Source: an uncultured Sutterella sp.
GTDB taxonomy: Bacteria > Pseudomonadota > Gammaproteobacteria > Burkholderiales > Burkholderiaceae_F
Assembly: GCA_902463725.1 (NCBI GenBank)
Contig: CABQGK010000004.1
Coordinates: 62,001-126,000, forward strand
Reading direction: 5' to 3'
Length of the DNA: 64,000 nt
Below the pieces are notes generated by a model. It was not told the origin of the DNA, ran no database searches, and was given only the letters and a program-made list of their open reading frames with translations. Position numbers and translations under genes: made by a program. Shown piece by piece: positions 16,930-26,216 of this stretch (position 1 is the stretch's first letter; each line of letters begins with the position of its first letter).

Positions 16930-18216
16930 TTAATGCGGCATCTTGGTGAGTTTCGGTAGCAGTGGTGCGTGACCCGCCGTGCCCACAAGCCCCAGCGCCG
17001 TGAGGATAGCGAGCTGCGGCCCGAGATGAATGTCCGTGAAGATAAAGTGCTCTTCAAGGGTGTGTGCACCGCGGCCAATGCCACCCGAGGAGATGCAGGT
17101 CGCAGGAATCCCTAGAGACATGGGTTTATTGGCGTCCGTTGAGGCACTGTCGTACTTCGTGAGCGGGATGCCGAGCACTTTTTGCGCGCTGCGTGCGCTC
17201 TGTAGTACGGGGCACTCCACAGGGCGCTGACCCGCTGGGCGCGCGCCGATCTGTTCCATCGACACTTTGAGCTTTTTGTCATCATCACGGATGTTCCATC
17301 GGGCGTGCTCTACCTCGACGGCTTGCTCAAAGATGGGGAGGATTTCTTTTTCAAGCGTGAGCAGTGCCTGATTGTCCACGCTACGCATATCAACGTCGAC
17401 TTGGCAGTTTTGCGCGATGGTATTGACCGACGTCCCTCCTTTGACAAGGCCCACGGAGAACGTGGTGCGTGGATCCTTTGGTGTGTGGATATCGGCAATG
17501 GCGGCAATGGCGCGCCCCATGGCGTGAATGGCAGAGGGGACTTTGCCAAAGTCGCTCCAGCTATGGCCGCCAGGCCCCGTGATGGTGACACGCCAGCGGT
17601 GCGAGCCTGTGGCACCGCAGAGGATACGACGCACGTCGCTGCTGTCGAGCGCAAGGAACCCGTCGATGTGGCGGCTCCCGTCAAAGAGCGCTTTGCTGCC
17701 GCGAATGTCGCCGTTACCTTCTTCACCGACGGTGCCCACAAAGAGTAGCGTGCCTTCGGTTTCAATGTTGTTACGGGTGAGTGCACGCAGAATCTGTAGC
17801 ATGTTGCGAAGGTTGGAGGCGTTGTCGCCAAGGCCCGGGCCATAGTAGACGCCGTCACGCTCTTTGACCGTGACATCCGTACCCTCAGGGAAGACGGTGT
17901 CCAAGTGTGCCCCCATGGCAAGCACCGGCCCCGCCTCACCTAAGCGCCCTGGGCGGCGTCCCACGACGTTTCCGATCGGGTCAATGACCACATCGGTGAG
18001 ACCGTAGGCCTTGAGAAGCCGCGCGAATTCCGCCGCGCGTACCGATTCTTTAAACGTGGGGGAGGGGATTTCTGAGAGGCGAATCTGTTCGGCCTTTGCG
18101 TAATCCGCTTCTTCGACGCACTGCTTGAGCGCAGCGGCAACTTTCGGCGTCTCAGCAAGTGCGCGGATGGTCTCCAGGGTATGGGCATCCAAGGGAAGCG
18201 AGTCTATATCGATCAT
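16930..18216 (-). CDS. M20-family metallopeptidase
   Basis: 428 residues, cytoplasmic. The M20 signature is visible: AHLDTVFPEG (H104, D106), GLGDNASNL (D131 bridging metal), GTVGEEGNGDIRG (catalytic E165, ligand E166), the dimerisation domain after GPGGHSWSDFG, and the last ligand in GRGAHTLEEHF. The family removes amino acids from small peptides or acyl groups using two Zn or Co ions. It resembles the peptidase T/M20A-like group more than ArgE or DapE. GGAAGGA precedes the ATG. The next gene on this strand is an EamA permease, which may carry the product. Confidence 0.87.
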   Translation of the reverse strand: MIDIDSLPLDAHTLETIRALAETPKVAAALKQCVEEADYAKAEQIRLSEIPSPTFKESVRAAEFARLLKAYGLTDVVIDPIGNVVGRRPGRLGEAGPVLAMGAHLDTVFPEGTDVTVKERDGVYYGPGLGDNASNLRNMLQILRALTRNNIETEGTLLFVGTVGEEGNGDIRGSKALFDGSRHIDGFLALDSSDVRRILCGATGSHRWRVTITGPGGHSWSDFGKVPSAIHAMGRAIAAIADIHTPKDPRTTFSVGLVKGGTSVNTIAQNCQVDVDMRSVDNQALLTLEKEILPIFEQAVEVEHARWNIRDDDKKLKVSMEQIGARPAGQRPVECPVLQSARSAQKVLGIPLTKYDSASTDANKPMSLGIPATCISSGGIGRGAHTLEEHFIFTDIHLGPQLAILTALGLVGTAGHAPLLPKLTKMPH

Positions 18217-18415
18217 GGCGTGGTTCCTTCCTAAGCATTTTTTGTGGCGTCAGAGACGCGTTCTCCATCACTGATTGTAGCGGTTTCGCCGAGCGGCTCC
18301 GCGCTACTAGACGCACGCACGGATTAATCCGTTTTGGGCATGATCGAGCGCAATTTCTCACGGTTTGACCTCCTATACTTTGGACATCGTTTTTTCGTAT
18401 TCCAAAGGACAACCT

Positions 18416-19000
18416 ATGCAGAAAACTGGTTTGGCCGCAGCGCTTATTGCGCTCACCGTGGCGATGGCGGGCAGCGCAACGGCAGCTGTCAAAGTGGGCG
18501 ACGCGACCTATGAAGAGAAGGCGAGCGTGGCGGGAGAGAGCGTGACACTCGCGGGCGCTGGGATGCGCACCAAGGTGTTTTTCAAGGTGTATGCGGCGGG
18601 GCTCTATCTCAATGGCACGGCCAAGAGTCTTGATGCGATTGCTAAGCTCCCTGCGCCGTTGCGCGTTCGGTTGGTGATGGCGCGTGACGTGGGTGCCAAG
18701 ACGTTTGTGGAGGCGCTTGTCGAGGGGCTTGCTGACAACAGTAGCGAGCAAGTGCGTGCGCGTATTGCCAAAGAGATTGACGCGCTAGTGGCCTGCATGA
18801 AAAAGATTGGCGACGTGAAAACGGGCGACGTGATCGACTTTGACTACAGTGATGCGCACGGCACGGCGGTCTATGTCAATGGGCGTCGCATTGAAGAGAA
18901 GCTCGGTGGGCGTGACCTTTACATGAGTGTGCTTGGGATTTGGCTCGGCCCCAAGGCGATTGACGCCTCGCTCAAAGAAGCGCTTCTTGGCGCTAAATAA
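18416..19000 (+). CDS. Exported chalcone-isomerase-fold protein
   Basis: 194 residues with a Sec signal peptide (MQKTGLAAALIALTVAMAGSATA). The mature part has the bacterial chalcone isomerase-like domain: VTLAGAGMRTKVFFKVYAAGLYL, then LRVRLVMARDVGAKTFVEALVEG and YMSVLGIWLGPKAIDASLKEALLG. Bacterial members are periplasmic, some bind haem or fatty acids, and true chalcone isomerase activity is not expected. AAAGGA precedes the ATG at 18416. It is monocistronic, divergent from the M20 peptidase, with a strong terminator behind it. Confidence 0.83.
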   Translation: MQKTGLAAALIALTVAMAGSATAAVKVGDATYEEKASVAGESVTLAGAGMRTKVFFKVYAAGLYLNGTAKSLDAIAKLPAPLRVRLVMARDVGAKTFVEALVEGLADNSSEQVRARIAKEIDALVACMKKIGDVKTGDVIDFDYSDAHGTAVYVNGRRIEEKLGGRDLYMSVLGIWLGPKAIDASLKEALLGAK

Positions 19001-19041
19001 GGCTGCTCGCAGAAGACGCTCGCGAGTGCACCACGCACCTG

Positions 19042-19076
19042 AAAAGGCTTCGTTCGACGAACAGAACGAGGCCTTT
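19042..19076. terminator. Terminator after the chalcone-isomerase-like gene
   Basis: AAAAGGCTTCGTTC pairs with GAACGAGGCCTTTT (one wobble); the symmetric A and T runs make it potentially bidirectional. Confidence 0.85.
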
Positions 19077-19259
19077 TGCCATTTTTCGGGGTGGCCGATG
19101 CCCTATACCCAAGCGCGGCTAAGTGCGGGCCGCAGCGCGTTGAGGTAGCGTGCCGTTAGGCGCTGCGATTCCGATTGTGTCAAAATTGTATCTTGCAGCT
19201 TGCGCGCGAAGAGAAGCCTCGCGCCGTACAGCAAAGAAAAGCAAAAGAAAGGAAGCACA

Positions 19260-22200
19260 ATGGCCAGCCTCAATGGGATCACGAACGAGCACGAGTTTTA
19301 TAGCCAACACTTTCTCAATGAGCAGCTCGCAAGCACGCTCTCCGAGCGGGTCAAGGCAGAAAACGCCAAGGAAGCAGAGAGCAAAAGCGAGGAGGAGGCA
19401 GCTGCCGCGCGCGGCGTTAAGCACACCCGCTATCTCTCGCCTTGGAGCCGTCTCGAAGGTGTGGCGCGTGAAGTGCTACGCGACATCAAAGAGGCAGAGC
19501 CATTGACGGGTGCGGCACGTATTGCCGCCGAGCGCGAGGCTATTGGCGTGCTTATGGGGGCGCTGGGACTTCCCATGGCGCTCGAAGATCGTGAGCTCGA
19601 AAATGGCGTGCGCCTCCCTTTGCTCGGAGAGCGCCTGAGCTTGACGGGCGAGCCCTATCTTTGGATTTTGCATGCGAGCCGCGAGGGCGGCATCGAGCCC
19701 ACTGAGGCCGATGCTGAAGGAGCAGCAAGTACTGCGACCGATGAAACCGATCCGCTAGAGCTCTGCATCAGCCCCTTGCAGCTCACAGAAAATTGGGCTA
19801 CCACCCAGAAAGTCGCGCAACTCTCGCGCCGCAATTGGCTCACGCAGCTCATTGCCGGGGTGTTTCGCGAAACGCACGCCCCGCGCTGGGTGATTCTCGC
19901 TGGGCTTACTCAATGGGTGCTCATTGACCGTGCGAAATTCGGGCAGCGCCGTGTGATGCGTTTCAGCTGGCCCGAGATTCTCGCGCGCCGAGAAGCGGCG
20001 GTTCTGCAAGCCACCGCGCTTTTAGTGGGCTCAGAAGCCTTTGAGCAGATCGAAGGGCAGTGCTACCTTGAGCGGATCGATGAAAACAGCCATCGCCACG
20101 CGCATGGCGTCTCAACCGACTTGAAGTACGCACTGCGTGAGTCCATTGAACTCTTGGGTAACGAAGCCGCGCGCCAGCTTCGCGAAAAGGCGCGTGAAGG
20201 CAAAGAAGGGTTCTTTAGCGGGGATAAGCGCCTGCGCGAGGATGAGCTCTCGGACGAATGCTTGCGTTACATGTACCGCTTGCTGTTTCTCTTTTTCATT
20301 GAGTCGCGCCCCGAGCTCAAATACGTTCCCATTGAAGATGAGGCGTACCTCTCTGGCTACTCGCTTGAGAGCCTACGTGACCTTGAACTCATTCCCTTGG
20401 TGGGGGAGGCAGAGCGCAACGGCACATACCTGCACCAGAGCATTGATCGGCTCTTTAGATTCTTTGAAGAAGGCACGCCCGCGGGCACCATCACCAATAC
20501 GATGGCCACAGCCAGCGCCTTTACGATCGAGCGCCTCCCAAGCAGCTTGTTTGATGCGAAGAAGCTCCCGCTTCTCAAAGAAGTACAGTTCCCCAACTGG
20601 GTGCTTCAGCGCGTCATCGAGCTCATGAGTCTTTCGCGCCCAGCCAGGGGCAAGCGTGGTGCTCGCCGAGGGCGCATTTCGTACGCGCACTTGGGGCTTA
20701 ACCAGCTGGGGGCAGTTTACGAAGCGCTCCTCTCCTACCGCGGCTTTTTCGCTGACGAAACACTCTACGAAGTCAAGAAAGCAGACGTGGCCGAAGTGGA
20801 CCCCTTGGAAGCCGCGTACTTTGTGCCCGAGTCTGAGATCGATCGCTATAGCGACGATGAGAAGGTATTCGTTGAGGATCCCGTTACGGGACTCAAAACG
20901 CTCAAGAAGTACGAAAAGGGCGCCTTCATCTATCGTATGGCAGGCTCCGCCCGAGAAAATTCCGCTTCTTACTACACCCCAGAAGTGCTCACCAAGTGCT
21001 TGGTGAAAGAGGCGCTCGATGTGCTTGTGAAGCAGCAGCTCGACGAGCTCCCCGACGACAAAGCGCGCGCAGAGAAAATCCTCACGTGGCGCATCTGTGA
21101 ACCTGCGATGGGGAGCGCCGCGTTCTTAAACGAAGGTGTCAATCAGGTGGCGGAGCTCTACATGAAGTACGCCATGAAGGTGCCGGGCGCGAAGCTCTTG
21201 ACACAAGACGAGTACCGCGAGGAGTTGCAGAAGGTCAAGATGTTCTTGGCAGATCGAAACATCTTTGGCGTTGACTTAAACCCCGTGGCCGTGGAGCTTG
21301 CGGAAGTCTCCTTGTGGCTCAATGCCCTCTCGAACGACCACTACGTGCCGTGGTTTGGGTTGCAGCTCCATAGCGGCAATTCGCTATTTGGCGCACGCCG
21401 TCAGTGCGTGGACTCCGAGGAACTTCTCAAAAAGAAGGGCAAAGGGCGCGTCGCGATTGAAGAGGTGGGTGCAAAGCCCCTTCCCGCAGGCGGCATCTGG
21501 CACTTCCTCTTACCTAACGCCGATATGGCGAATTACACCAACAAGGAAGTCGCTGCGCTTGAACCTGAGAAAATGGCAGCACTGAAAGTCTGGCGCAAGG
21601 AATTCACCAAGCCCCTGCAAGAAGGGGAATTGAGCAAACTGGTGTTCCTTTCAGCGATGGTGGAGGATGGTTGGCAACGCTGGGCTGCAGAACTCGCCAA
21701 GCTCAACGATCAAACCACGGACTGCTACGACATCTATGGTCGCAAGGACACGCCCAAAACAAACCTCACCTATGAGCAGAAGATGGCGCTCATGGATGAA
21801 GCGCGTTACGGAGACGGCTCAGCAAGCTCAGGGTACTTCGCGCGCCTCAAACTTGTGATGGACTATTGGTGCGCCCTCTGGGCCTGGCCGATCACCGAAG
21901 TGTACAAACTCCCGACACGCACCGAGTACCTTGATCAGCTCTTTGCGATCATGGCCGGGGTGGATGTATCTGCCCAAAACGTCCAGCACACCGACCTCTT
22001 TACGAAGGTCGAAGCCGAACAAGCTGAGAGCGACGAGCAGTCGCTTGGCATTAGTGAGCGGTGGGAGCGCCGAGTGCGTGACCTCGCGGCGCGCTTCCCC
22101 GCCATTGGCGTTGTGGCGAAACTAGCGAAAACGCACCGCTTCATGCATTGGCCGCTGCGCTTTGCGGACGTCTTTATGCCACAAGATGGTTCGACTCCTG

Positions 22201-24248
22201 GCTTTGATCTGACGCTCGGCAACCCGCCATGGATGGTTGCAAGCTGGGATTCGGCAGGCGTCATGGCTGATGCGGATCCGTGGTATCGCATTCGCGAAAA
22301 GGATTACTCAACCAAAGGCATCCAAGATGTGGTGCTGGGTAAGCGTGACAACGAGGGTGGAGCCTTCTTTGAGCGGCACCCTGCCGCCTACAAGAACTGG
22401 CTAGAGGCCTATTGCGCCACAGCTGGCAGTCAGAATTTCTTTAATTCCGAAGACACTTACCCCGAGCTCGTAGGTAGTGCGGCGGATCTGTTTAAGCTGT
22501 TTTTACCGACCGTCTGGAGAAATGCTGCGCCCAACGGCGTGCAAGGGCTATTGCACCCTGAGACCGTGTACACGGAAACGAAAGGGGTGTCGCTGCGAAA
22601 AGAAGTCTACAAGCGGGTGCGCAAGCACTATCAGTTCGAAAACAAAACGAAGCTCTTTGCGGATGTTGATGATCACATGAAGTTTTCAATCAATATCTAT
22701 GGCAGTGGTTGTGACGAAGGTAGCTTTGTGAATATAAACAATCTTTATTTTACTAAAACGATAGATTTATGCAATATTGCAAATGCAGCTCCTGTTGAAG
22801 GACGATTGGATGCTAATGGGCGATGGAATGCTGCGGGGCATCCTGATCGAAAGATTATCTATACCTCAAAGAAACTTGCTTTAGTTGCAAGAATTTTTGA
22901 TGGAAATCCTGCTGCGCCGCAACTCCCGAGTTTGCACGCAAAAGAGCTACTTGAGATTCTGGAAAAATTTGGCTCTATCGCTACTAGATTGGGAGACCAA
23001 CACATTACCATCAGCTCAGGCTGGCATGAATCAGGAGCCAAACTCGATGGGACAATACAAGAGCAACAAGGTAATGCAACCGTTTTCCCGATTAAGGGTG
23101 AAGACGTCATCCTCAATGGTCCACATATTTTTGTAGGCTCTCCGCTGTTTAAGGTACCGTTGAATCCTTGCAACAGCAATAATGATTGGACATGCCTTGA
23201 CCTAACGGATATTTCTGACGACTACCTTCCGCGGATCAAATATCTCCCGAATGTCGATCGTGACGAATACTTACGACGCATGCCCAAAGTGGAGTGGGAT
23301 AAGGACGAAAAGCGACCAGATGGTTCAGTCAAACAAGGAACACCGATCGATGCGTTCTACCGTGTAGCATTGCGAAGTTTAGTTCCAACAGATGGGGAAA
23401 GAACGCTGACGGCGGGCATTCTTTCACCTTGTATTTCTCATGTCCACATTGTTGAGTCTCTAGCGTTTAAAGATCCGAAGCACATATTAACTGTGGGTGG
23501 GTATTTTGCTTCGTTGCCACTGGATTTCTTTGTTCGCCAACAAAATAAGACCAACCTGCTCCCCTCGTTGCTCGAATCGATTCCGCTTCCCGATTTTGGC
23601 CCATGGGAAACCGCATTACGAACCCGTGCGCTCTGCCTTAACGCGCTGACAACGTACTATGCCGATCTATGGAAGGATCAGTTCACCGAAGACATGCGCT
23701 CGGAGCGTTGGACAGTGGAATTGCCTGCGCTTAATCGTGACTTCTTCCATGAGTTGACTCCTGCATGGTGCCGCAGCAATGCACTACGCACGGATCTTGA
23801 ACGCCGACAGGCACTCGTAGAGATCGATGTTTTGGTTGCACTAGCTCTCGGGCTGACACTTGCAGAGTTGCAGACTTGCTACCGTTTGGATTTCCGTAAG
23901 CTACAGGCCACTGAAGATGGAACCTACTACGATCAAAAAGGCAGAATTCTCTTCACAAGTAGCTTCGCCTTAGATGGCGTGGGGCTTCCTCGCAAGGCGC
24001 GTAAGCCTGCCGAAGGTGAGATCTTTGCCATCAATGGCTCGGTGCGTCTCAACGGTGTGGGCTTTGAGGATGTACGTGATATGGAGTCTGGCGAAGTCTC
24101 TTGGACCTACATGGATGACACGCTTCCTGGCGGCCCACGACAGCGCACGATTCGTTATCAGGCACCGTTCTTTAAGATGAATCGCGAGGAAGACTATGCG
24201 CGTGCTTGGCGCGTGTTCTCAGCGATGGGCGAAAAGGCTGCGGATTAA
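19260..24248 (+). CDS. Very large Eco57I-type DNA adenine methyltransferase
   Basis: 1662 residues from the ATG at 19260 (AAGGAAG upstream). Methyltransferase motifs: EPAMGSAAF (SAM binding, from residue 614), FGVDLNPVAVELAEVSLWL (motif II/III region), and NPPW at residue 988 in DLTLGNPPWMVAS (catalytic motif IV of N6-adenine enzymes). Residues 1-600 contain the segment APRWVILAG...KFGQRRVMRFSW found before the methylase core in large stand-alone or type IIG proteins; I do not see a PD-(D/E)xK nuclease motif. Residues about 1140-1435 are encoded by AT-rich DNA and probably form the target-recognition domain. No restriction subunit, helicase or BREX/DISARM partner is adjacent. It could be an orphan methylase, a type IIG enzyme or a single-gene defence protein. 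Confidence 0.85.
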   Translation: MASLNGITNEHEFYSQHFLNEQLASTLSERVKAENAKEAESKSEEEAAAARGVKHTRYLSPWSRLEGVAREVLRDIKEAEPLTGAARIAAEREAIGVLMGALGLPMALEDRELENGVRLPLLGERLSLTGEPYLWILHASREGGIEPTEADAEGAASTATDETDPLELCISPLQLTENWATTQKVAQLSRRNWLTQLIAGVFRETHAPRWVILAGLTQWVLIDRAKFGQRRVMRFSWPEILARREAAVLQATALLVGSEAFEQIEGQCYLERIDENSHRHAHGVSTDLKYALRESIELLGNEAARQLREKAREGKEGFFSGDKRLREDELSDECLRYMYRLLFLFFIESRPELKYVPIEDEAYLSGYSLESLRDLELIPLVGEAERNGTYLHQSIDRLFRFFEEGTPAGTITNTMATASAFTIERLPSSLFDAKKLPLLKEVQFPNWVLQRVIELMSLSRPARGKRGARRGRISYAHLGLNQLGAVYEALLSYRGFFADETLYEVKKADVAEVDPLEAAYFVPESEIDRYSDDEKVFVEDPVTGLKTLKKYEKGAFIYRMAGSARENSASYYTPEVLTKCLVKEALDVLVKQQLDELPDDKARAEKILTWRICEPAMGSAAFLNEGVNQVAELYMKYAMKVPGAKLLTQDEYREELQKVKMFLADRNIFGVDLNPVAVELAEVSLWLNALSNDHYVPWFGLQLHSGNSLFGARRQCVDSEELLKKKGKGRVAIEEVGAKPLPAGGIWHFLLPNADMANYTNKEVAALEPEKMAALKVWRKEFTKPLQEGELSKLVFLSAMVEDGWQRWAAELAKLNDQTTDCYDIYGRKDTPKTNLTYEQKMALMDEARYGDGSASSGYFARLKLVMDYWCALWAWPITEVYKLPTRTEYLDQLFAIMAGVDVSAQNVQHTDLFTKVEAEQAESDEQSLGISERWERRVRDLAARFPAIGVVAKLAKTHRFMHWPLRFADVFMPQDGSTPGFDLTLGNPPWMVASWDSAGVMADADPWYRIREKDYSTKGIQDVVLGKRDNEGGAFFERHPAAYKNWLEAYCATAGSQNFFNSEDTYPELVGSAADLFKLFLPTVWRNAAPNGVQGLLHPETVYTETKGVSLRKEVYKRVRKHYQFENKTKLFADVDDHMKFSINIYGSGCDEGSFVNINNLYFTKTIDLCNIANAAPVEGRLDANGRWNAAGHPDRKIIYTSKKLALVARIFDGNPAAPQLPSLHAKELLEILEKFGSIATRLGDQHITISSGWHESGAKLDGTIQEQQGNATVFPIKGEDVILNGPHIFVGSPLFKVPLNPCNSNNDWTCLDLTDISDDYLPRIKYLPNVDRDEYLRRMPKVEWDKDEKRPDGSVKQGTPIDAFYRVALRSLVPTDGERTLTAGILSPCISHVHIVESLAFKDPKHILTVGGYFASLPLDFFVRQQNKTNLLPSLLESIPLPDFGPWETALRTRALCLNALTTYYADLWKDQFTEDMRSERWTVELPALNRDFFHELTPAWCRSNALRTDLERRQALVEIDVLVALALGLTLAELQTCYRLDFRKLQATEDGTYYDQKGRILFTSSFALDGVGLPRKARKPAEGEIFAINGSVRLNGVGFEDVRDMESGEVSWTYMDDTLPGGPRQRTIRYQAPFFKMNREEDYARAWRVFSAMGEKAAD
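22681..23560. other. AT-rich island inside the methyltransferase gene
   Basis: The base composition changes abruptly within an intact reading frame: in 22741-22800 only 18 of 60 bases are G or C, and codons such as AAT, TTT, ATA and AAA are frequent, unlike the flanks. It covers the region after the catalytic domain where the target-recognition domain is expected, so a recognition module has probably been exchanged by recombination. Confidence 0.7.
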
Positions 24249-24361
24249 GGATGGCGAGCAGCTTCAACTTAGGCCTGATAGCTTGCCTGTCAGGCTTGGT
24301 TGTGAGCGCAGCAAAGATGATTTTTTGAAAGGTGCGTGTACGCATCAGGAGTAGAAATAGC

Positions 24362-24784
24362 ATGGCACTCAAAAGCATTGCGGTGGCTGCCGCCGTAATC
24401 GTTCATGAGGGACGCATTCTCGCGACACAACGAGGCTCGGGTGAGCTCAAAGGTGGATGGGAGTTCCCTGGCGGGAAACTTGAGCAGGGCGAAACGGGTG
24501 AGATGGCCATTGTGCGTGAAATCGTCGAAGAGCTTGCCATGCACATTGAGCCCTTGACGTGCTTTACGACAGTGGAGCACGACTACCCGAGTTTTCACCT
24601 CAGCATGGCGTGCTTTCTCTCGCGCATGCGTGAAGGGGAGGAGCCCGTCTTGCTAGAGCACAGCGCAGCGAAGTGGATCACGGTTGAGGATCTTGACAAG
24701 CTGGCTTGGTGCCCAGCTGATCAGAAGGTCGCGCAGGCACTCAAACTTGCTTGGCCTGAGCTCTCAGCGCGTTTCGCGCTTTAG
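24362..24784 (+). CDS. Nudix hydrolase, MutT-like
   Basis: 140 residues with the Nudix box GGKLEQGETGEMAIVREIVEEL (last glycine of the consensus is Ala). N-terminal AVAAAVIVHEGRILATQRGSGELKGGWEFPGG is very like MutT, which removes oxidised dGTP from the nucleotide pool. AGGAG lies before the ATG at 24362. It is 113 bases downstream of the methyltransferase and likely an independent gene. Confidence 0.88.
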   Translation: MALKSIAVAAAVIVHEGRILATQRGSGELKGGWEFPGGKLEQGETGEMAIVREIVEELAMHIEPLTCFTTVEHDYPSFHLSMACFLSRMREGEEPVLLEHSAAKWITVEDLDKLAWCPADQKVAQALKLAWPELSARFAL

Positions 24785-24962
24785 GCTCTCGGAGGGCGTT
24801 GTTTAGCTCTAGGTACTTTCACTGATTGCCATGGCAGAGCGCTACAGAGCGGGAGTAGGATAGAAGACGGTTGCCGCTTGTGGCGCGCGGGAGGCCTTTT
24901 TAGGTGCGCAGCACGGGCGGCAGAAGCGTTACCGAACTCATCGTATAGTGGAGTTACCTGTC

Positions 24963-26108
24963 ATGGCCTTACTGATCAAGAACGCCACCCTTTACACCCC
25001 TGAAGAAGAGGGCGTCAAGGATGTGCTGATCGTCAACGACCGCATTGTTGCGGTCGAGAAGAACTTGTCCGTCAACCTACCTGAGCTCGAAGTGATCGAT
25101 GCTAAGGGACTCTTGTTGGTGCCGGGCTTTTTCGACCAGCATATTCATGTCACAGGGGGCGGCGGTGAAGCGGGCCCAGTGTCCCGTCCTCCTGAATTGA
25201 TGCTCTCTGAGCTCATCCGCGTGGGCACCACGTCAGTGGTTGGTGTGCTCGGTACCGACTTCATCTCGCGCTCGGTTGAAAACCTCCTAGCAAAGGTGCG
25301 TGGCCTCAAGAGTGAAGGGGTGAGCGCTTGGATGTATACCTCCAACTACCACTACCCACCCACGACGCTTTCGGGGACGGTTTCGCGCGACCTCTATTTT
25401 GTGCCAGAAGTGATTGGCTGCAAGATTGCATTGGGCGACCATCGCTCCTCCTTCCCTGATTTACAGAAGGTGCTCGAGCTGCTCTCTGAGGTGCGTCTCG
25501 GCGGCATGATCTCCGGCAAGCTCGGTGTGCTCCATGTGCATTCGGGCAACATTCCTGGCGCCTTTGATATGTACGACGAGATTGTGGATCGCGGCATGCC
25601 GATTCAGCATATCCGTCCGACGCATTGCGCTCGTATTGAGCACGTCTTTGAATCTTCGATCGCCTTTGCGAAGAAGGGTGGTTATGTCGACTACACCTCG
25701 GGCGGCTCCACAATCCACGGCCACTGCGCTTATTCCGTTAAGAAGGCGCTCGATGCGGGTGTGGATCCGACACACATCACGATGTCTACCGACGGCCACG
25801 GCTCGATGCCGCGCTTTAACGAGCAGGGTGTGATGGTTGGTATGGGTGTCTGTGGCGTCGAAGGCAACTACGTCGAAATGGTTCGCCTTGTGAAAGAATG
25901 CGGCCTGCCGCTCTCGCTTGCGCTCACGTTCATTTCAAGCAATGTGGCCGATGCGCTCAAGCTCGATGGCTACGGGCATGTCCGCGCAGGTCAGGTTGCC
26001 AATGTAAACCTGCTCAACACCGACTTGGGCATCGAATGGGTGGTGAGTCGCGGTCGCGTGATGATGCGCGAGGGTGAACTACTGGTCAAAGGCACCTTTG
26101 AAGAATAG
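24963..26108 (+). CDS. iadA: Beta-aspartyl (isoaspartyl) dipeptidase
   Basis: 381 residues. Amidohydrolase superfamily binuclear metal site: H60 and H62 in FFDQHIHVTGGGGEAGP, K154 (carboxylated lysine) in GCKIALGDHRSS, then His residues in LHVHSGN and THCARIEHVF, and Asp in MSTDGHGSMP. These segments are diagnostic for IadA, which cleaves isoAsp dipeptides formed by protein ageing. The GTG at 24948 is rejected because GGAG at 24948-24951 serves the ATG at 24963. It stands alone and is followed by two hairpins. Confidence 0.92.
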   Translation: MALLIKNATLYTPEEEGVKDVLIVNDRIVAVEKNLSVNLPELEVIDAKGLLLVPGFFDQHIHVTGGGGEAGPVSRPPELMLSELIRVGTTSVVGVLGTDFISRSVENLLAKVRGLKSEGVSAWMYTSNYHYPPTTLSGTVSRDLYFVPEVIGCKIALGDHRSSFPDLQKVLELLSEVRLGGMISGKLGVLHVHSGNIPGAFDMYDEIVDRGMPIQHIRPTHCARIEHVFESSIAFAKKGGYVDYTSGGSTIHGHCAYSVKKALDAGVDPTHITMSTDGHGSMPRFNEQGVMVGMGVCGVEGNYVEMVRLVKECGLPLSLALTFISSNVADALKLDGYGHVRAGQVANVNLLNTDLGIEWVVSRGRVMMREGELLVKGTFEE

Positions 26109-26127
26109 CGTCTTACCGTGTGCACCG

Positions 26128-26148
26128 CTGGGCGCTCTTTATGAGCGC
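26128..26148. terminator. Hairpin after iadA
   Basis: GGGCGCTC and GAGCGCCC pair around TTTAT. No clear T-run; probably helps 3'-end formation with the next hairpin. Confidence 0.5.
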
Positions 26149-26169
26149 CCGTGCTAGCGTGATTTAGCA

Positions 26170-26208
26170 CAACGCCCATCAGTGACTCCTTAGCGCTGGT
26201 GGGCGTTG
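26170..26208. terminator. Hairpin between convergent iadA and lipoprotein genes
   Basis: CAACGCCCA (26170-26178) pairs perfectly with TGGGCGTTG (26200-26208). The trailing T-run is weak (GCTCTGTGTTT). Confidence 0.6.
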
Positions 26209-26216
26209 CTCTGTGT

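Noticed and set aside
19260..24784. BREX or DISARM locus
   Set aside because: The methyltransferase is large like PglX or DrmMI, but the neighbours are a chalcone-isomerase-like gene and a Nudix gene; no helicase, phosphatase or ATPase partners are present.
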